A stretch of 64,000 nucleotides of DNA from Rhynchopus sp. YZ270_cl-10 (lineage: Eukaryota > Euglenozoa > Diplonemea > Diplonemida > Diplonemidae), in contig OZ037854.1 in assembly GCA_964035575.1 (NCBI GenBank), forward strand, positions 930,001-994,000, given 5' to 3'. Below the pieces are notes generated by a model. It was not told the DNA's origin, ran no database searches, and saw only the letters and a program-made list of their open reading frames with translations. Positions 21,708 to 30,636 of the stretch are shown here, in pieces. Within the stretch, counting starts at the first letter, position 1. Each line of letters begins with the position of its first letter. The translations under genes and the position numbers were made by a program.

Positions 21708-22075
21708 GTCTGTTTACGTCACTATCCCCTCATACTCCCATCACCCCCGACTTCATTTTTAACCATAACCCGCCACCTCAAAAACCCCCCCAAAAAAAAT
21801 AACCAAAAATCCAGAAAAAAACCCCCACGAAACGCAACAAAAAAAAGGGGGGGCAAACTATGGGCTGATGGGCGGTGTACACTCTTTGCTCGCTCACCCC
21901 CTTTTTTTTCTCTCTCTCTTTGCCCTTCTTCCGTTCCTCATATTTGGAGAGCCGGTCAGCTCTCTGCTGATCCGGTGAGGTATTTTTTCTTTTTTTCTGA
22001 TTTTATTTGTCTCGCGAGAAATCTAACATTTTGAGGCGAAGAAGGTGCGGCATCTTTTAGGATTGCCTGATTACG

Positions 22076-24832
22076 TTGCTGAGTGGGATGGTGCGGCTGA
22101 GCGGTGTGTCCATAGTCAAGGTGCTGTTATGCGTGCTCTGTGGCTATGCCAGATGCGTAGGAGGTCGTGAAGCTGAGCGCATCTTCGTCCTGCACCAGAC
22201 CGGCGCCGTACTGCTAGACATCGACGGCACAAACGTTGTAGCGAAGCAGCTCTCAAAGTGCGCGCCGCGAGGCATGGCAGTAGACCCCTGCTCCAGACAA
22301 GCCCTCTGGACCTGTACAGATGGATCCGTATGCATTTTTCCTCATTATTAACTCAAAATTCTGCATCCCTTTTTCCATATTGATTGAGGTTCTAGGGGCA
22401 GAAGGTCCAGAATTATGTTAGATTTTTTGAAAATTCGTTGTTTTTTTTTCACAGATTCAACATGCAGGGTTCTCCGAGACGGTTGTGGACGAAGTGATGT
22501 TCGCCACCACCGTCACCATTGATGCTGAACGCAAGAACGGCGTGGTGCGGATGAACGAGGCCAACTCCTACTACTTCTCTGAGTACCACGACATTGGGTA
22601 CATGGTGAAGCAGGAGAACATCGTTCTGTGCAGCACCGCTGTTCTGAACACCGTCTGCGCGGCTATGGACCGCTGTGAATGGGACGGCATCGCCTGCGTC
22701 GACAAAACTACCGACCCCTTGAGCGTGCTCTCATCACGCTCAGCAGTGGACTACGGTGGTGGCCTCACATACGACGGAACGGACCTCTGGATCACCGGCA
22801 CCTCCAGCAACAACGACGGACAGATTGCACGCGGCCCACCCTACGGGGGCACACCCCCTTACCACACAGGGCTGGAGACATACTGGTCCACCGTAAGCAC
22901 AGATGCAGACGTCCTTGTAGCAGGGTACCCATACACCACAGCGTCGCTCGACTCCGTGTACGTGCCTGCAATCAGTACGAAAACCGGTACCCGTATTGTA
23001 AAGCTCTCCAAAGCGGATATGTCATTAAAAGGGGAGGAGGTGGCATCAGGGTTGCCAACGATGAAGCGCTACAGCAAGACAGCGGAGGACGCAACAGGGT
23101 CGCCGCAGCCGGCGTTCGCAGTGGTGGTATGTAGAAGGGAAATGGTCGGGAGGAGAGGGGAAAATAATAGTGGGTTTCTGGAGGCGTGATGCAGAATCGT
23201 GTGGGATTCTTAGCGTCTTTTATGAAGAATCTGACAAAGGAATGTCAAGGGGAATGTTTAAAGTCTTAACAGAGAGGACGATTTGATTATTTCGAGAGCG
23301 TCGTTTTGTGTAACACATATCAGATGTAAACCACGAAATGGATGTAGGACTGCATGGTTGGGTGTCCACCCCCGGTACACCGGTCAGTGTACCAAGGTGC
23401 ACTGTCACGAGAGGGTTGTTGTATTTCAAGTAAACTTTTCCCCCCTTTGTAACACACCCAACCCCTTTTCAGGAAAACGGCGCTGCAGTCATTTTCATCG
23501 ATGCATCAAAAATTATGTACCAAAAGCTTGATGGGTCAGACCCTGTGGCGTTGTACGAAAGCGCGGAGACCTGGAACGTCCACGGACCTATGGTATGACC
23601 CATCCCCCCTTTTTTTTCAGATGTAAACCACGAAATAGATGTAGGACTGCATGGTTACGGGTCCACCCCCCGGTACAGCCGGTCATACCAAAGGTACACT
23701 GTTCACGAGAGGGCTTTGTATTTCCAGTCAACTTTTTTTCAGACACATCTTCCACAAACTCCTTTTTTTAATCACTGAAAATCACCTTTTCTTACCACTC
23801 CTCTAACAGGTGGTCTTTGAGGCCTGCCCCACGACTCCTGCGCCTGACACAGAGGTGCCTGAGACCACGGCGCCACTTGCCGTACCGCAGACTGCAGAGC
23901 CCACCGTGGCACCTGCAGATACCACCGTAGCACCAACGTTCAGCAGCCCTGCACCAAAGGACACCACGGCACCTCTGACCACCACGGCACCCGGCAGCAC
24001 TGCAGCACCTACTGCAGTCCCCATCACCGCAGTGCCCGGCACCACCGCCTCCCCTACGTCCCCCACTACATCTCCCACAACCCGGTCACCAACAGAACCA
24101 GGCATGGTGTGGCTGGCCCCATCCCCCGCCCCTGCTGCAGAGGACGACAGCAGCGCAAACACCGTTGTCATCGTTGTTGCCGCGATCTGCGGTGTGCTGG
24201 TCGTGGTGTTCTGCTGCCTCATATACTTCTGTACCAGACCGAGAAAGGTTGACGCCTTTTCGTTAGCCAATCAGATTAATAGGACGCGCCTTGCGGAGGA
24301 GGTGATGTCCGAACCGATGACACCGTTACGAGAGATCAAGGTGGGGGAGCTGCCGATGGAGGCGATGCCTTTGAATCTTTCAGATTTTGAAGAACACCGC
24401 CAGCAGGAACAAGGGGATGTGACTGATGTAATGCGATCTCTTCGTCCACAGCCATCCCCTCCGGTTACCGCTCGAACACCACCAGAGGAGAGTGCGGATG
24501 TCTCATGGGTGCAAACGAAGCGTGTCATGAAGGAAGTGGTCGAAGGCGAACGGTACGTCGACGCATCCTACAAGACATGGCACGAAGAGCAGACCGCGCT
24601 TCCCGCATACCCTCCTAGACGCCGTCTCGGCCCGACCTCTTCAATGCAGTCTATAGTGTCCTCATCGTCCCCTCTCACCCCGCTCCGTAGGCCCTCGCAC
24701 TCCGCACCCCTAGGCGAGCACCCCAGCTCTCGAGGGTCTACCTCTGGTGACTCACCTAGGCCGCATAAGAGTGGAGACGCACCGCTGCCACCACGCAGGC
24801 CGAGGCGGTCTTCATTCCAGACAGCGAAATAG
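22076..24832 (+). CDS. Type I membrane protein with propeller-like ectodomain (4 exons)
   Basis: Predicted 688 residues: exons 22076-22327, 22455-23126, 23473-23592 and 23810-24832, all phase 0 with GT-AG introns. Signal peptide at the N-terminus (VSIVKVLLCVLCGYARC; Met1 or Met5 at 22088 could start it). The ectodomain has blade-like repeats, for example ERIFVLHQTGAVLLDIDGTN, GMAVDPCSRQALWTCTDGS, GGLTYDGTDLWITGTS and AVIFIDASKIMYQKLDG, resembling YWTD/NHL-type beta-propellers. A long Thr/Pro/Ala stalk (about 350-460), a membrane helix at about 465-490 and a roughly 195-residue basic/Pro-rich cytoplasmic tail follow. The likely role is a surface adhesin or receptor, ligand unknown. Introns 2 and 3 each contain one 'gatgtaaacc' repeat. 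No strict family call. Confidence 0.7.
23322..23435. repeat. 'gatgtaaacc' repeat inside intron 2
   Basis: Full-length copy within the 346-bp intron 23127-23472 of the propeller gene. It reads CAG-ATGTAAACC at the left. The pyrimidine tract to its right ends in the real splice acceptor CCTTTTCAG, 37 bp past the repeat. Confidence 0.75.
23620..23732. repeat. 'gatgtaaacc' repeat inside intron 3
   Basis: Copy within intron 23593-23809. It is bracketed by TTTTTTTTCAG on the left and ACTTTTTTTCAG on the right, which could be a target duplication or the element's own 3' pyrimidine-CAG end. Confidence 0.75.
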
Positions 24833-24884
24833 AGGTGCAATTTTGTCGTTTAATGGTAAGACACTGTAGGATTCGCTTATATTG

Positions 24885-25731
24885 ATATGGGTCCGTCCGG
24901 AAACCCTCCTGGTAAGATTCATCCTTTTGGGGTTTTTTGAGGTTTTTCTGCTCAAAACACCCAAACAACCCAATTTTTTGATACCCACCATACACCTACC
25001 ACCCCAGAGGGCATATTTTGGGCATTTATTTTTGTTTATTTCCCCTCCCCCCCTTTTTACTTATATTTTTTTACGTATTTTTTGGAAGAAAAAAACGTGG
25101 CAATGACAGCAGTGAAGTTCACTTTTTTGTCGAGAAACACGGTAAGAATGGGTGCGACGCACACTTGGTGTCGTTTCGAACCCTCTCTCTGATGATTCTT
25201 GTTGTCAGGAGATCCTTACCGTAGGGGTCATTGTCGGTGCCCTGCGCGAGCTTCCCCACACAGAGGCCTTTGTTATCTCATTCCCTCGTACTCATATGTA
25301 TCAGTGCACCCTTCTTTCCATCAATCTCTTTTCGTCTGTGTACTGCTACCCGAGCAACGGTCGTGTCATTTCAGCTAGCGTGTACTCTGACACGGAGGGA
25401 ACCTGTATTTACTATGGAGTCTCCACATCCAAGGTGACCCGCAAAGCAAAAGTCCCTGGCATTGATCCAGTAGATTTGACAGAGGTCAATGAAACCTTGT
25501 CAAGGCGGCATGGCAGGATTAAGAGAAAGAGAGAAGAGATCCAGAAGAACGACAATAAAAGGCTGAAAATCTGATTAAAAAAGCGAAAATATAGCCTCAG
25601 ACCCCCCAAAAAACCTATTTTCATATCAGAATATCACCTAGATGCACTTTTTGTGGGGGGCATCATCAAAAAAACCCAAAAATACCCAAAAGGATGAATC
25701 TTACCAGAGGGGTTTCCGGACGAGTCCATAT
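24885..25731. mobile_element. Inverted-repeat element of about 850 bp carrying a small gene
   Basis: Left end ATATGGGTCCGTCCGGAAAC, CCTCCTGGTAAGATTCATCC, TTTTGGGG matches the reverse complement of 25670-25731 (CATATGGACTCGTCCGGAAA, CCCCTCTGGTAAGATTCATCC, TTTTGGG). The arms are about 55-60 bp and about 90% alike. The enclosed DNA holds the two-exon gene 25103-25574 and no transposase I recognise. A TTAT lies outside each end and may be a target duplication. The left end starts only 53 bp after the stop of the propeller gene. Confidence 0.6.
25103..25574 (+). CDS. Small two-exon gene, unrecognised, within inverted repeats
   Basis: Predicted 134 residues: exon 1 25103-25141 (MTAVKFTFLSRNT), a GT-AG intron 25142-25208 with a GTAAG donor, and exon 2 25209-25574. 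The fold is unknown. The N-terminal half alternates hydrophobic strands (EILTVGVIVGAL, EAFVISFPRT, CTLLSINLFSSVYCYPSNG, VISASVYSD), suggesting a small alpha/beta or beta domain. The C-terminus (RRHGRIKRKREEIQKNDNKR) is highly basic and could be a nuclear-localisation or nucleic-acid-binding tail. There is no signal peptide or membrane helix. It lies wholly between the arms of the 24885-25731 inverted repeat and so may be cargo of a mobile element, or a host gene with repeats either side. Confidence 0.5.
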
Positions 25732-26341
25732 GTTATCTGGTGAGGGTAATTCTTGCGGGGAATGGAAAGGGATTTGAGGTAAAATACACTTTTTGGGACC
25801 CGAAAGATGGTGAACTATGCCTGGATAGGTCGAAGCCGGGGGGCCCTTGCTGTGTCATATGTGGTATGACAGGAGGAGGGAAGAGGGACCACGTTGTAAA
25901 CTGCAGCTGATCCTGAGGTGGCGGACATCATCTTTGTAGGCGGTGGGTGATGGTTATCAGATTATTAAAAAAAAGGGGGAAGGGGGAGAGGGGGTGCAGT
26001 AAAGGAAAAGGCAATTGAAGTTACCTTTTTTTTCCCTCTGTGTGATATGTACTTTGCTATGTGCGCGATTGTGCAAGAATTGGGTCAAAAAAGGTCACCT
26101 CTGCTATTCTTAGGGGGGTGCGAAGCAGTTGCTCCTTTTTGAGTGGTGAAATTCTTGGCTTTTCTTTCCCTTGAGTAATAGGTGCACTTATTGTAAAACC
26201 TACAAAATTTGTTTTTTTTTAAACCCTAGCTTTGGGAACGGTCATCTGGTTTGAATAGGTGCGATATTCACATTTCAAGTTTTTCCCCCCCTTCTGTTTC
26301 TGTTTGGTAGGTTTCGGTGGCCAATCGTTTTAGGGTATCTT

Positions 26342-26495
26342 TCATGGTTTGTAGTCTTGACTGACTCAGACTGACTCATCTCGCATCCCCCTCGATGCTG
26401 AGATGAGTGCACAGAGAATGTCCGATCCTAGAGAAGTCCAATCTTCGGCCTGGCCCAAAAAATCAGTCTGACGCAGACTGACTACAAAACCATGA
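26342..26495. mobile_element. Miniature inverted-repeat element, about 150 bp
   Basis: TCATGGTTTGTAGTC with GACTGACTCAGACTGA at the left, and TCAGTCTGACGCAGACTGAC with TACAAAACCATGA at the right, are inverted copies of about 33 bp. An inner ACTCATCTCGCATC/GATGCTGAGATGAGT stem adds a second hairpin. No coding content. Confidence 0.65.
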
Positions 26496-27175
26496 TCTAC
26501 ACTGCAAACCTTCAGGCCTTTTTTTTTTGATGATGTAAAGGATGTACGTGTTACACCCTTTAGTGCTTACTGTTTGTGTTATAAATAGTAAGTATATGAA
26601 TGTATTTTGATGAGTATTGACTCCCCCCCTACAATTGTTTGCCACGCAGTGGGGTTGCACTCACCCAAGTTTATCAGGTGTGGTGTAGCGTTTTCACTGT
26701 AATCTGTATGGTTGTCGTCAATATGGAGCTGGTGCATTCTGACTGAAAGGAGGGAAAATGTGTACGGTGAAGAGTACGTTCCCCGATGGGGGTGTGTTCT
26801 GTTTTCTGCCCCTCGTATGGACTCTCGATGTTTCAAAGAAAACAAAGTAAACGAAATAAAATGAAAGCGGAGATTTGCACAATGGGTGGTACACTACTCC
26901 AACAATGTATCAAAAAAAGAAAAGAGAAAGAAAAAAAAAAACTAAAATAAAACATCTCCCTTCCTCAGAGTCGTTGCTTAGCTGCAGTGGCCCGTAGAAT
27001 GAAATAAAATTTAAAAAAAAAAAAAAGCTATTTTCGACACCTTGGTCTCTCGACCTGGATCCCCTAGGTTAGATAAATACCAAAGAAAATAGAAGAGAAA
27101 TAAAATTTGCGTGGAGCTCACACGAAAAAAAAAGCGAGATGTTGTCTATACGTGGTGTTACCGAACAACTGTTGG

Positions 27176-27213
27176 GGACATGTCAAGGACCTGGCAAGGA
27201 CCTGTCAATATGG
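27176..27213. repeat. 'cgacctgtcagcgacctgtc' repeat, variant copy
   Basis: ACATGTCAAGGACCTGGCAA then GGACCTGTCAATATGGG. Same organisation as 9555 and 10828 with GACCTG spaced by about 12 bp. Confidence 0.5.
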
Positions 27214-27340
27214 GCCTTCTCCGGAACACCAATACGTTATCAAATTCAAGAAAGAGTCTTCTTGCCTTTTTTGCTAGCTAACGAACCCCCAAAGCGGGCA
27301 CGAAATGTGCAAGGAGACAAGATCTACATATGGAGGATAG

Positions 27341-27412
27341 GGTGTGGGTGTGTGTGTTTGATAACTAATAGGGCGTAATTCTTGCGCAGAATATGGCCCC
27401 AAGGGTGTGTGT
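27341..27412. repeat. 'gcgcagaatatgg' repeat, second copy
   Basis: GTGTTTGATAACTAATAGGG, CGTAATTCTTGCGCAGAATA, TGGCCCCAAGGGTGTGTG. Nearly identical to 5125-5185. Confidence 0.6.
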
Positions 27413-27930
27413 TTGTGTGGGGTGGGGAGGCGAGGGTAAAGGATGCCGTTTCGCGTTCTGTTGCGTTTTGTGTTCACCAAATTTGCCTCAGTATTTAGTC
27501 TGTTCGTTCAGTTTTTCTCTCTCTCTTTTCGTTTTTTTCAAAATAACAAAAAACGGGTACAGACATTGGAGCGAATACTCCAAAATATTGTAGCCATAAA
27601 ATATATGTACCGTAACAATTGTTGCAAGTTGCCAAAAATAATTCCCCTAAGAGTTCCAGAAGTTGGTTCAACATTTTTTCTGGGGTTTTAACAAGTGTGT
27701 GAGCAGTTTTTTTTTTTTCCTACACTCGGTCCAGGGGGGTTTTGTTTGTTCCTTTCTTTTGGCTTTAAATTTGATAAAATTGCTGATACCTGACATTGTT
27801 TTCTTTGCATCGTTTTTGCTGGAGGAACGAATTTTTGGGAGTTTTACTAGGTTTTAGTAACCCCAATGGGTGGAGTGTGGCAGTATAATTTTTGTTTTAT
27901 TCTCGAAGAGTTGTTTTTGCAGTTTTAGTT

Positions 27931-27962
27931 AGATGCTTGTGCACGTGGTCACATTCATCCAT
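27931..27962. repeat. Short hairpin repeat (CACGTGG loop)
   Basis: GATGCTTGTG, CACGTGGT, CACATTCATCC. Same subtype as 19324. It stands about 40 bp before the array's conserved upstream module. Confidence 0.5.
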
Positions 27963-27994
27963 CAAAAGCCATTTATTCGTATCCCCTCACGGAC

Positions 27995-28152
27995 AAAAGC
28001 ACTCCTTGGACAACAGTGTTTATTAGAAACCGAAAAAGAAACCCAGACCCCCTCCATTTCATTGCTTTCCCTTTGCACCTCGACCCCTCCCTTCACACTT
28101 ACTCACATATGGCCCACCCAGAATGCACAAAAGCGCATTGTCATAATACAAC
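27995..28152 (+). promoter_or_regulatory. Conserved upstream module of the tandem-array genes
   Basis: Directly before every array start lie about 105 nearly invariant bases: CTTTGCACCTCGACCCCTCC, CTTCACACTTACTCACATATGG, CCCACCCAGAATGCACAAAA, GCGCATTGTCATAATACAAC, then ATG. The same block precedes ATGs at 32936, 37538, 41432, 45805, 49128, 53686, 56935, 60438 and 63815. Copies 1, 4, 5, 9 and 10 also share a distal part (ACAAAAGCACTCCTTGGACA, ACAGTGTTTATTAG, CCGAAAAAGAAAC). It is pyrimidine-rich with CACCCAG about 39 bp before ATG, so it may hold both the promoter/leader and a splice acceptor. Conservation beyond the coding frame implies function or very recent homogenisation. Confidence 0.6.
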
Positions 28153-30636
28153 ATGGAGATTGCTGTGCACAGCAGCGATGTGAGCGAGGTGCAGTTTGTC
28201 CCCGTCGGGATGGACGACACTGTGGAGGAGGTCCGCCAGCGTGTTGCGGAGCTGCCGAGCTTCGCAGGGCGGGTGTTCACACTGCATGCTGAGGGGGTGC
28301 TGCTGGAGACAGGCCCGTTCAGTGCGACGGGCATCGAGAATGGGGGTGCAGTGCAGGTGCAGACCACCCACGTCGACGAGAACACAACACTGGAGGAGCA
28401 GTTTCTGGAGGCCCGCAAGGAGCATCGCCACAAAGAGCCTGACACGACTCGTGTCGTGCAGCAGTTGTCTGCTGTGGAGCGTCGGTGGGTCGCTTCGGAT
28501 AGCACACCGACTAAGATGGTCCACTTCCTGGACAAAACGTTTCAGCCGAGCATACGTTGGGAAGACCTTTCGAAGAAAGACAAGGATTTTGGTGCAGCCT
28601 TGCAGGAGGCAGGCTTCGACGTCTGCTGTGTACAGATTACGTTCACATATGAAGAGGACGACGACAACTGCTTTGACGATGACTCCTGCAGTCCATCCAT
28701 TCCATACAGAAAATACTACGTGACTGCTTCCTGCTGGCCTAACGAGGCAAGTCTCCCTCAGAATGTCAGAGAGCTGCTCTTTGTGGACGAGGTGACTGAA
28801 GGGGATTTTGTGGGATGGAACATCGCAGAAACTGACACGGCCCTGGTCTTCTGGCCACGGAGGTGGCGTGCGCTACACATCAGATATGACCAGTCGTTTC
28901 CCCTTCTTTGGGAAGTCTGCAGAGGTCTGTTCGACCCGAAGGACCTGGGGTGTGCCGACATTGTTGACCTGCAGGAATTATATGCCGCGTCTGTTGAGAC
29001 GTGGACACCCACGCTGCGGGCCACAATGCTTAAGTGTGTCAGCCAACCGTCCATGCCTGGGCCTGCAGCAGCCACGTTTCTGACGGACCACTTCACACTG
29101 TCAACAATCTCTGAAGCAGAAGTGGCCTCCCTCGAGCGTCTCCTGCAACGCGACACCCCAGCCATCAACACCGCATTCCTCAACGTCTTCCAGGTCTACC
29201 GTGGTATGGAGAAGGCAGGCTGTGCGGCTGACGTGCTGCTCCGATTGGCGAAGAAGGGGGTCAACACAGCACTGCTCAAACGCTGTGTGGATGGTGTCGC
29301 AACGTCGCGCGCAGTGTGCAGCAGAGGAAGCAAGACTCACCCACCGAAGTCCGAGATCATCGCACACTTCACTATCACGATCCTGCGGCTTCTGTTGCAC
29401 CTCGACATGAAGGCGGAGATGGAGAAGGTGGTTGACCAGATTCAAAAGAACAGCAAGAAGTATCGCATTGTACCTGTTGCTGAGGCGGCGTTTGCTTTGA
29501 TGGATGACGCTGCGACTGTGGAAGCTTCAGCGAGTCTTGTGAAGATTGCGCAGTCACGTCTGCAACGGAAGGACGTGCTGGTAGCTTCAGAGGAGCATAT
29601 GGATGCGTCCGAAGTGGCAGTGCTTATGCGGTTTATTGCCTGCTGTGTGGACGCAGAGGAGGGCAAGGCACTGCTGAAGAAGGTGGCACGCTTCACGGAT
29701 AGCGTGCCTCGTTGTGCTGCTGTTCTGAAGGGTGCGCTGACGGCACTCAAGGGTGTGCCCGCACTCGGTGTTGCTCCGGTCTGTTTCCCTGCAGGAATGT
29801 GTCAGGAATGGGTGTGGAGCTGCTTGGCAAATGTAATCGGAAATTCCGGCAAAAGTAAGTGCCAAGAAGTCTGGAGCAAGACGTACTCCAAAACAAGGAC
29901 CTCTGTCCCAATGTTCGTCACCGCCACCACCCTCCTGCAGCACCTTGGCGGTGGTGCTCTTGCTGTCCAGCAGCTCCTTGACACACCCATCTACATATCG
30001 CTCATGCAGGATCGCCGCACTATCATGACGATGGTAGATGCTGTCCACACAAATGTCATACAGAGCACCACCCAGGACTTGAGTGGAGCTGTGCTTGACG
30101 TGATCTACTCACGTTGCATCGACCGTCTTCACAAGACCTACCCGGTCCTCCCAAATAACGTGAAGACTTGGCATCTTGATGACACACTCAGCGCACCCTG
30201 TTGTAACCGCTGCCGAAAGGTCTGCAAGTTCTTCGCATCGGACTTTGACAAAGAAATAACAATGCGTGGACGCAACGTGACACGTGAAGGGCACGTCTCT
30301 AAGAGTGTCCTCGGACTGCCTGGACAGGGCCACACCTTTAAGGCTGAGGTGCTTTCCTCCAAGAATGCGAAGGTGAGAGGTGTGCTGCAGATTTGCAAGG
30401 TACAGTCTGGACAGGCGAGCATGGAAGAGCTGCTACAGTATGGCGTAGCTTTACGAGAACGCAATCGTGTGCAGAAGCTCATTGAGCAACTCGAAGCACG
30501 CAAGAGGGCACTTCCCAAAGAAGAGACCTCACCCAGCACTGAGCATGACCCTGATGCAGAAGAAGCCGTTCAAGACAGCCCTGGGGAGCCCCCCCTGAAG
30601 CGACGCAGAGTGGACACACAGGAGACACACAACTAG
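28153..30636 (+). CDS. Array copy 1: Ubl-helical nuclear protein, tail alpha
   Basis: 827 residues, no intron. Residues 1-71 form a ubiquitin-like fold: MEIAVH start, DTVEEVRQRVAE helix, then FTLHAEGVLLE and GGAVQVQT strands. There is no C-terminal Gly-Gly, so it is a fused domain, not a conjugated modifier. Residues about 137-159 (DLSKKDKDFGAALQEAGFDV) and 230-239 (ALVFWPRRWR) flank the hypervariable part, here with a short acidic run (EEDDDN). A long helical region (about 290-560), a Cys cluster CC-x2-C-x3-C at 683-691 and PLKRRRV at 814-820, a probable nuclear-localisation signal, follow. It ends DTQETHN (tail alpha). After the Ubl it recalls the C-terminal part of fungal/protist 2OG-Fe(II) oxygenase-like proteins, but no HxD/H site is visible. 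Function unknown; likely nuclear. Confidence 0.75.
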   Translation: MEIAVHSSDVSEVQFVPVGMDDTVEEVRQRVAELPSFAGRVFTLHAEGVLLETGPFSATGIENGGAVQVQTTHVDENTTLEEQFLEARKEHRHKEPDTTRVVQQLSAVERRWVASDSTPTKMVHFLDKTFQPSIRWEDLSKKDKDFGAALQEAGFDVCCVQITFTYEEDDDNCFDDDSCSPSIPYRKYYVTASCWPNEASLPQNVRELLFVDEVTEGDFVGWNIAETDTALVFWPRRWRALHIRYDQSFPLLWEVCRGLFDPKDLGCADIVDLQELYAASVETWTPTLRATMLKCVSQPSMPGPAAATFLTDHFTLSTISEAEVASLERLLQRDTPAINTAFLNVFQVYRGMEKAGCAADVLLRLAKKGVNTALLKRCVDGVATSRAVCSRGSKTHPPKSEIIAHFTITILRLLLHLDMKAEMEKVVDQIQKNSKKYRIVPVAEAAFALMDDAATVEASASLVKIAQSRLQRKDVLVASEEHMDASEVAVLMRFIACCVDAEEGKALLKKVARFTDSVPRCAAVLKGALTALKGVPALGVAPVCFPAGMCQEWVWSCLANVIGNSGKSKCQEVWSKTYSKTRTSVPMFVTATTLLQHLGGGALAVQQLLDTPIYISLMQDRRTIMTMVDAVHTNVIQSTTQDLSGAVLDVIYSRCIDRLHKTYPVLPNNVKTWHLDDTLSAPCCNRCRKVCKFFASDFDKEITMRGRNVTREGHVSKSVLGLPGQGHTFKAEVLSSKNAKVRGVLQICKVQSGQASMEELLQYGVALRERNRVQKLIEQLEARKRALPKEETSPSTEHDPDAEEAVQDSPGEPPLKRRRVDTQETHN

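Larger units (their letters stand above)
18887..22075. other. Intergenic, repeat-bearing
   Basis: 3.2 kb without a supported gene. It holds two CACGAGAGG hairpins (19324 and 19430), a CCTTCTTTTC/GAAAAGAAGG hairpin near 19290, a truncated 'gatgtaaacc' repeat (20509), a 'cacaactgtggca' repeat (21453) and a full 'gatgtaaacc' copy (21589). The rest is T/A-rich low complexity. Open frames here are homopolymer translations. Confidence 0.55.
25732..28152. other. Intergenic before the tandem array
   Basis: 2.4 kb with no gene supported. It contains a 150-bp inverted-repeat element (26342-26495), a 'cacaactgtggca'-type repeat remnant (26864), a 'gacctgtcaatat' repeat (27176), the 'gcgcagaatatgg' repeat (27341) and a hairpin repeat (27931). 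The last 180 bp are the array's upstream module. Confidence 0.55.

Noticed and set aside
28153-28365. Ubl domain as a conjugated ubiquitin-like modifier
   Set aside because: No Gly-Gly or processing site follows the domain; the chain continues as a long conserved protein, so it is an integral domain.
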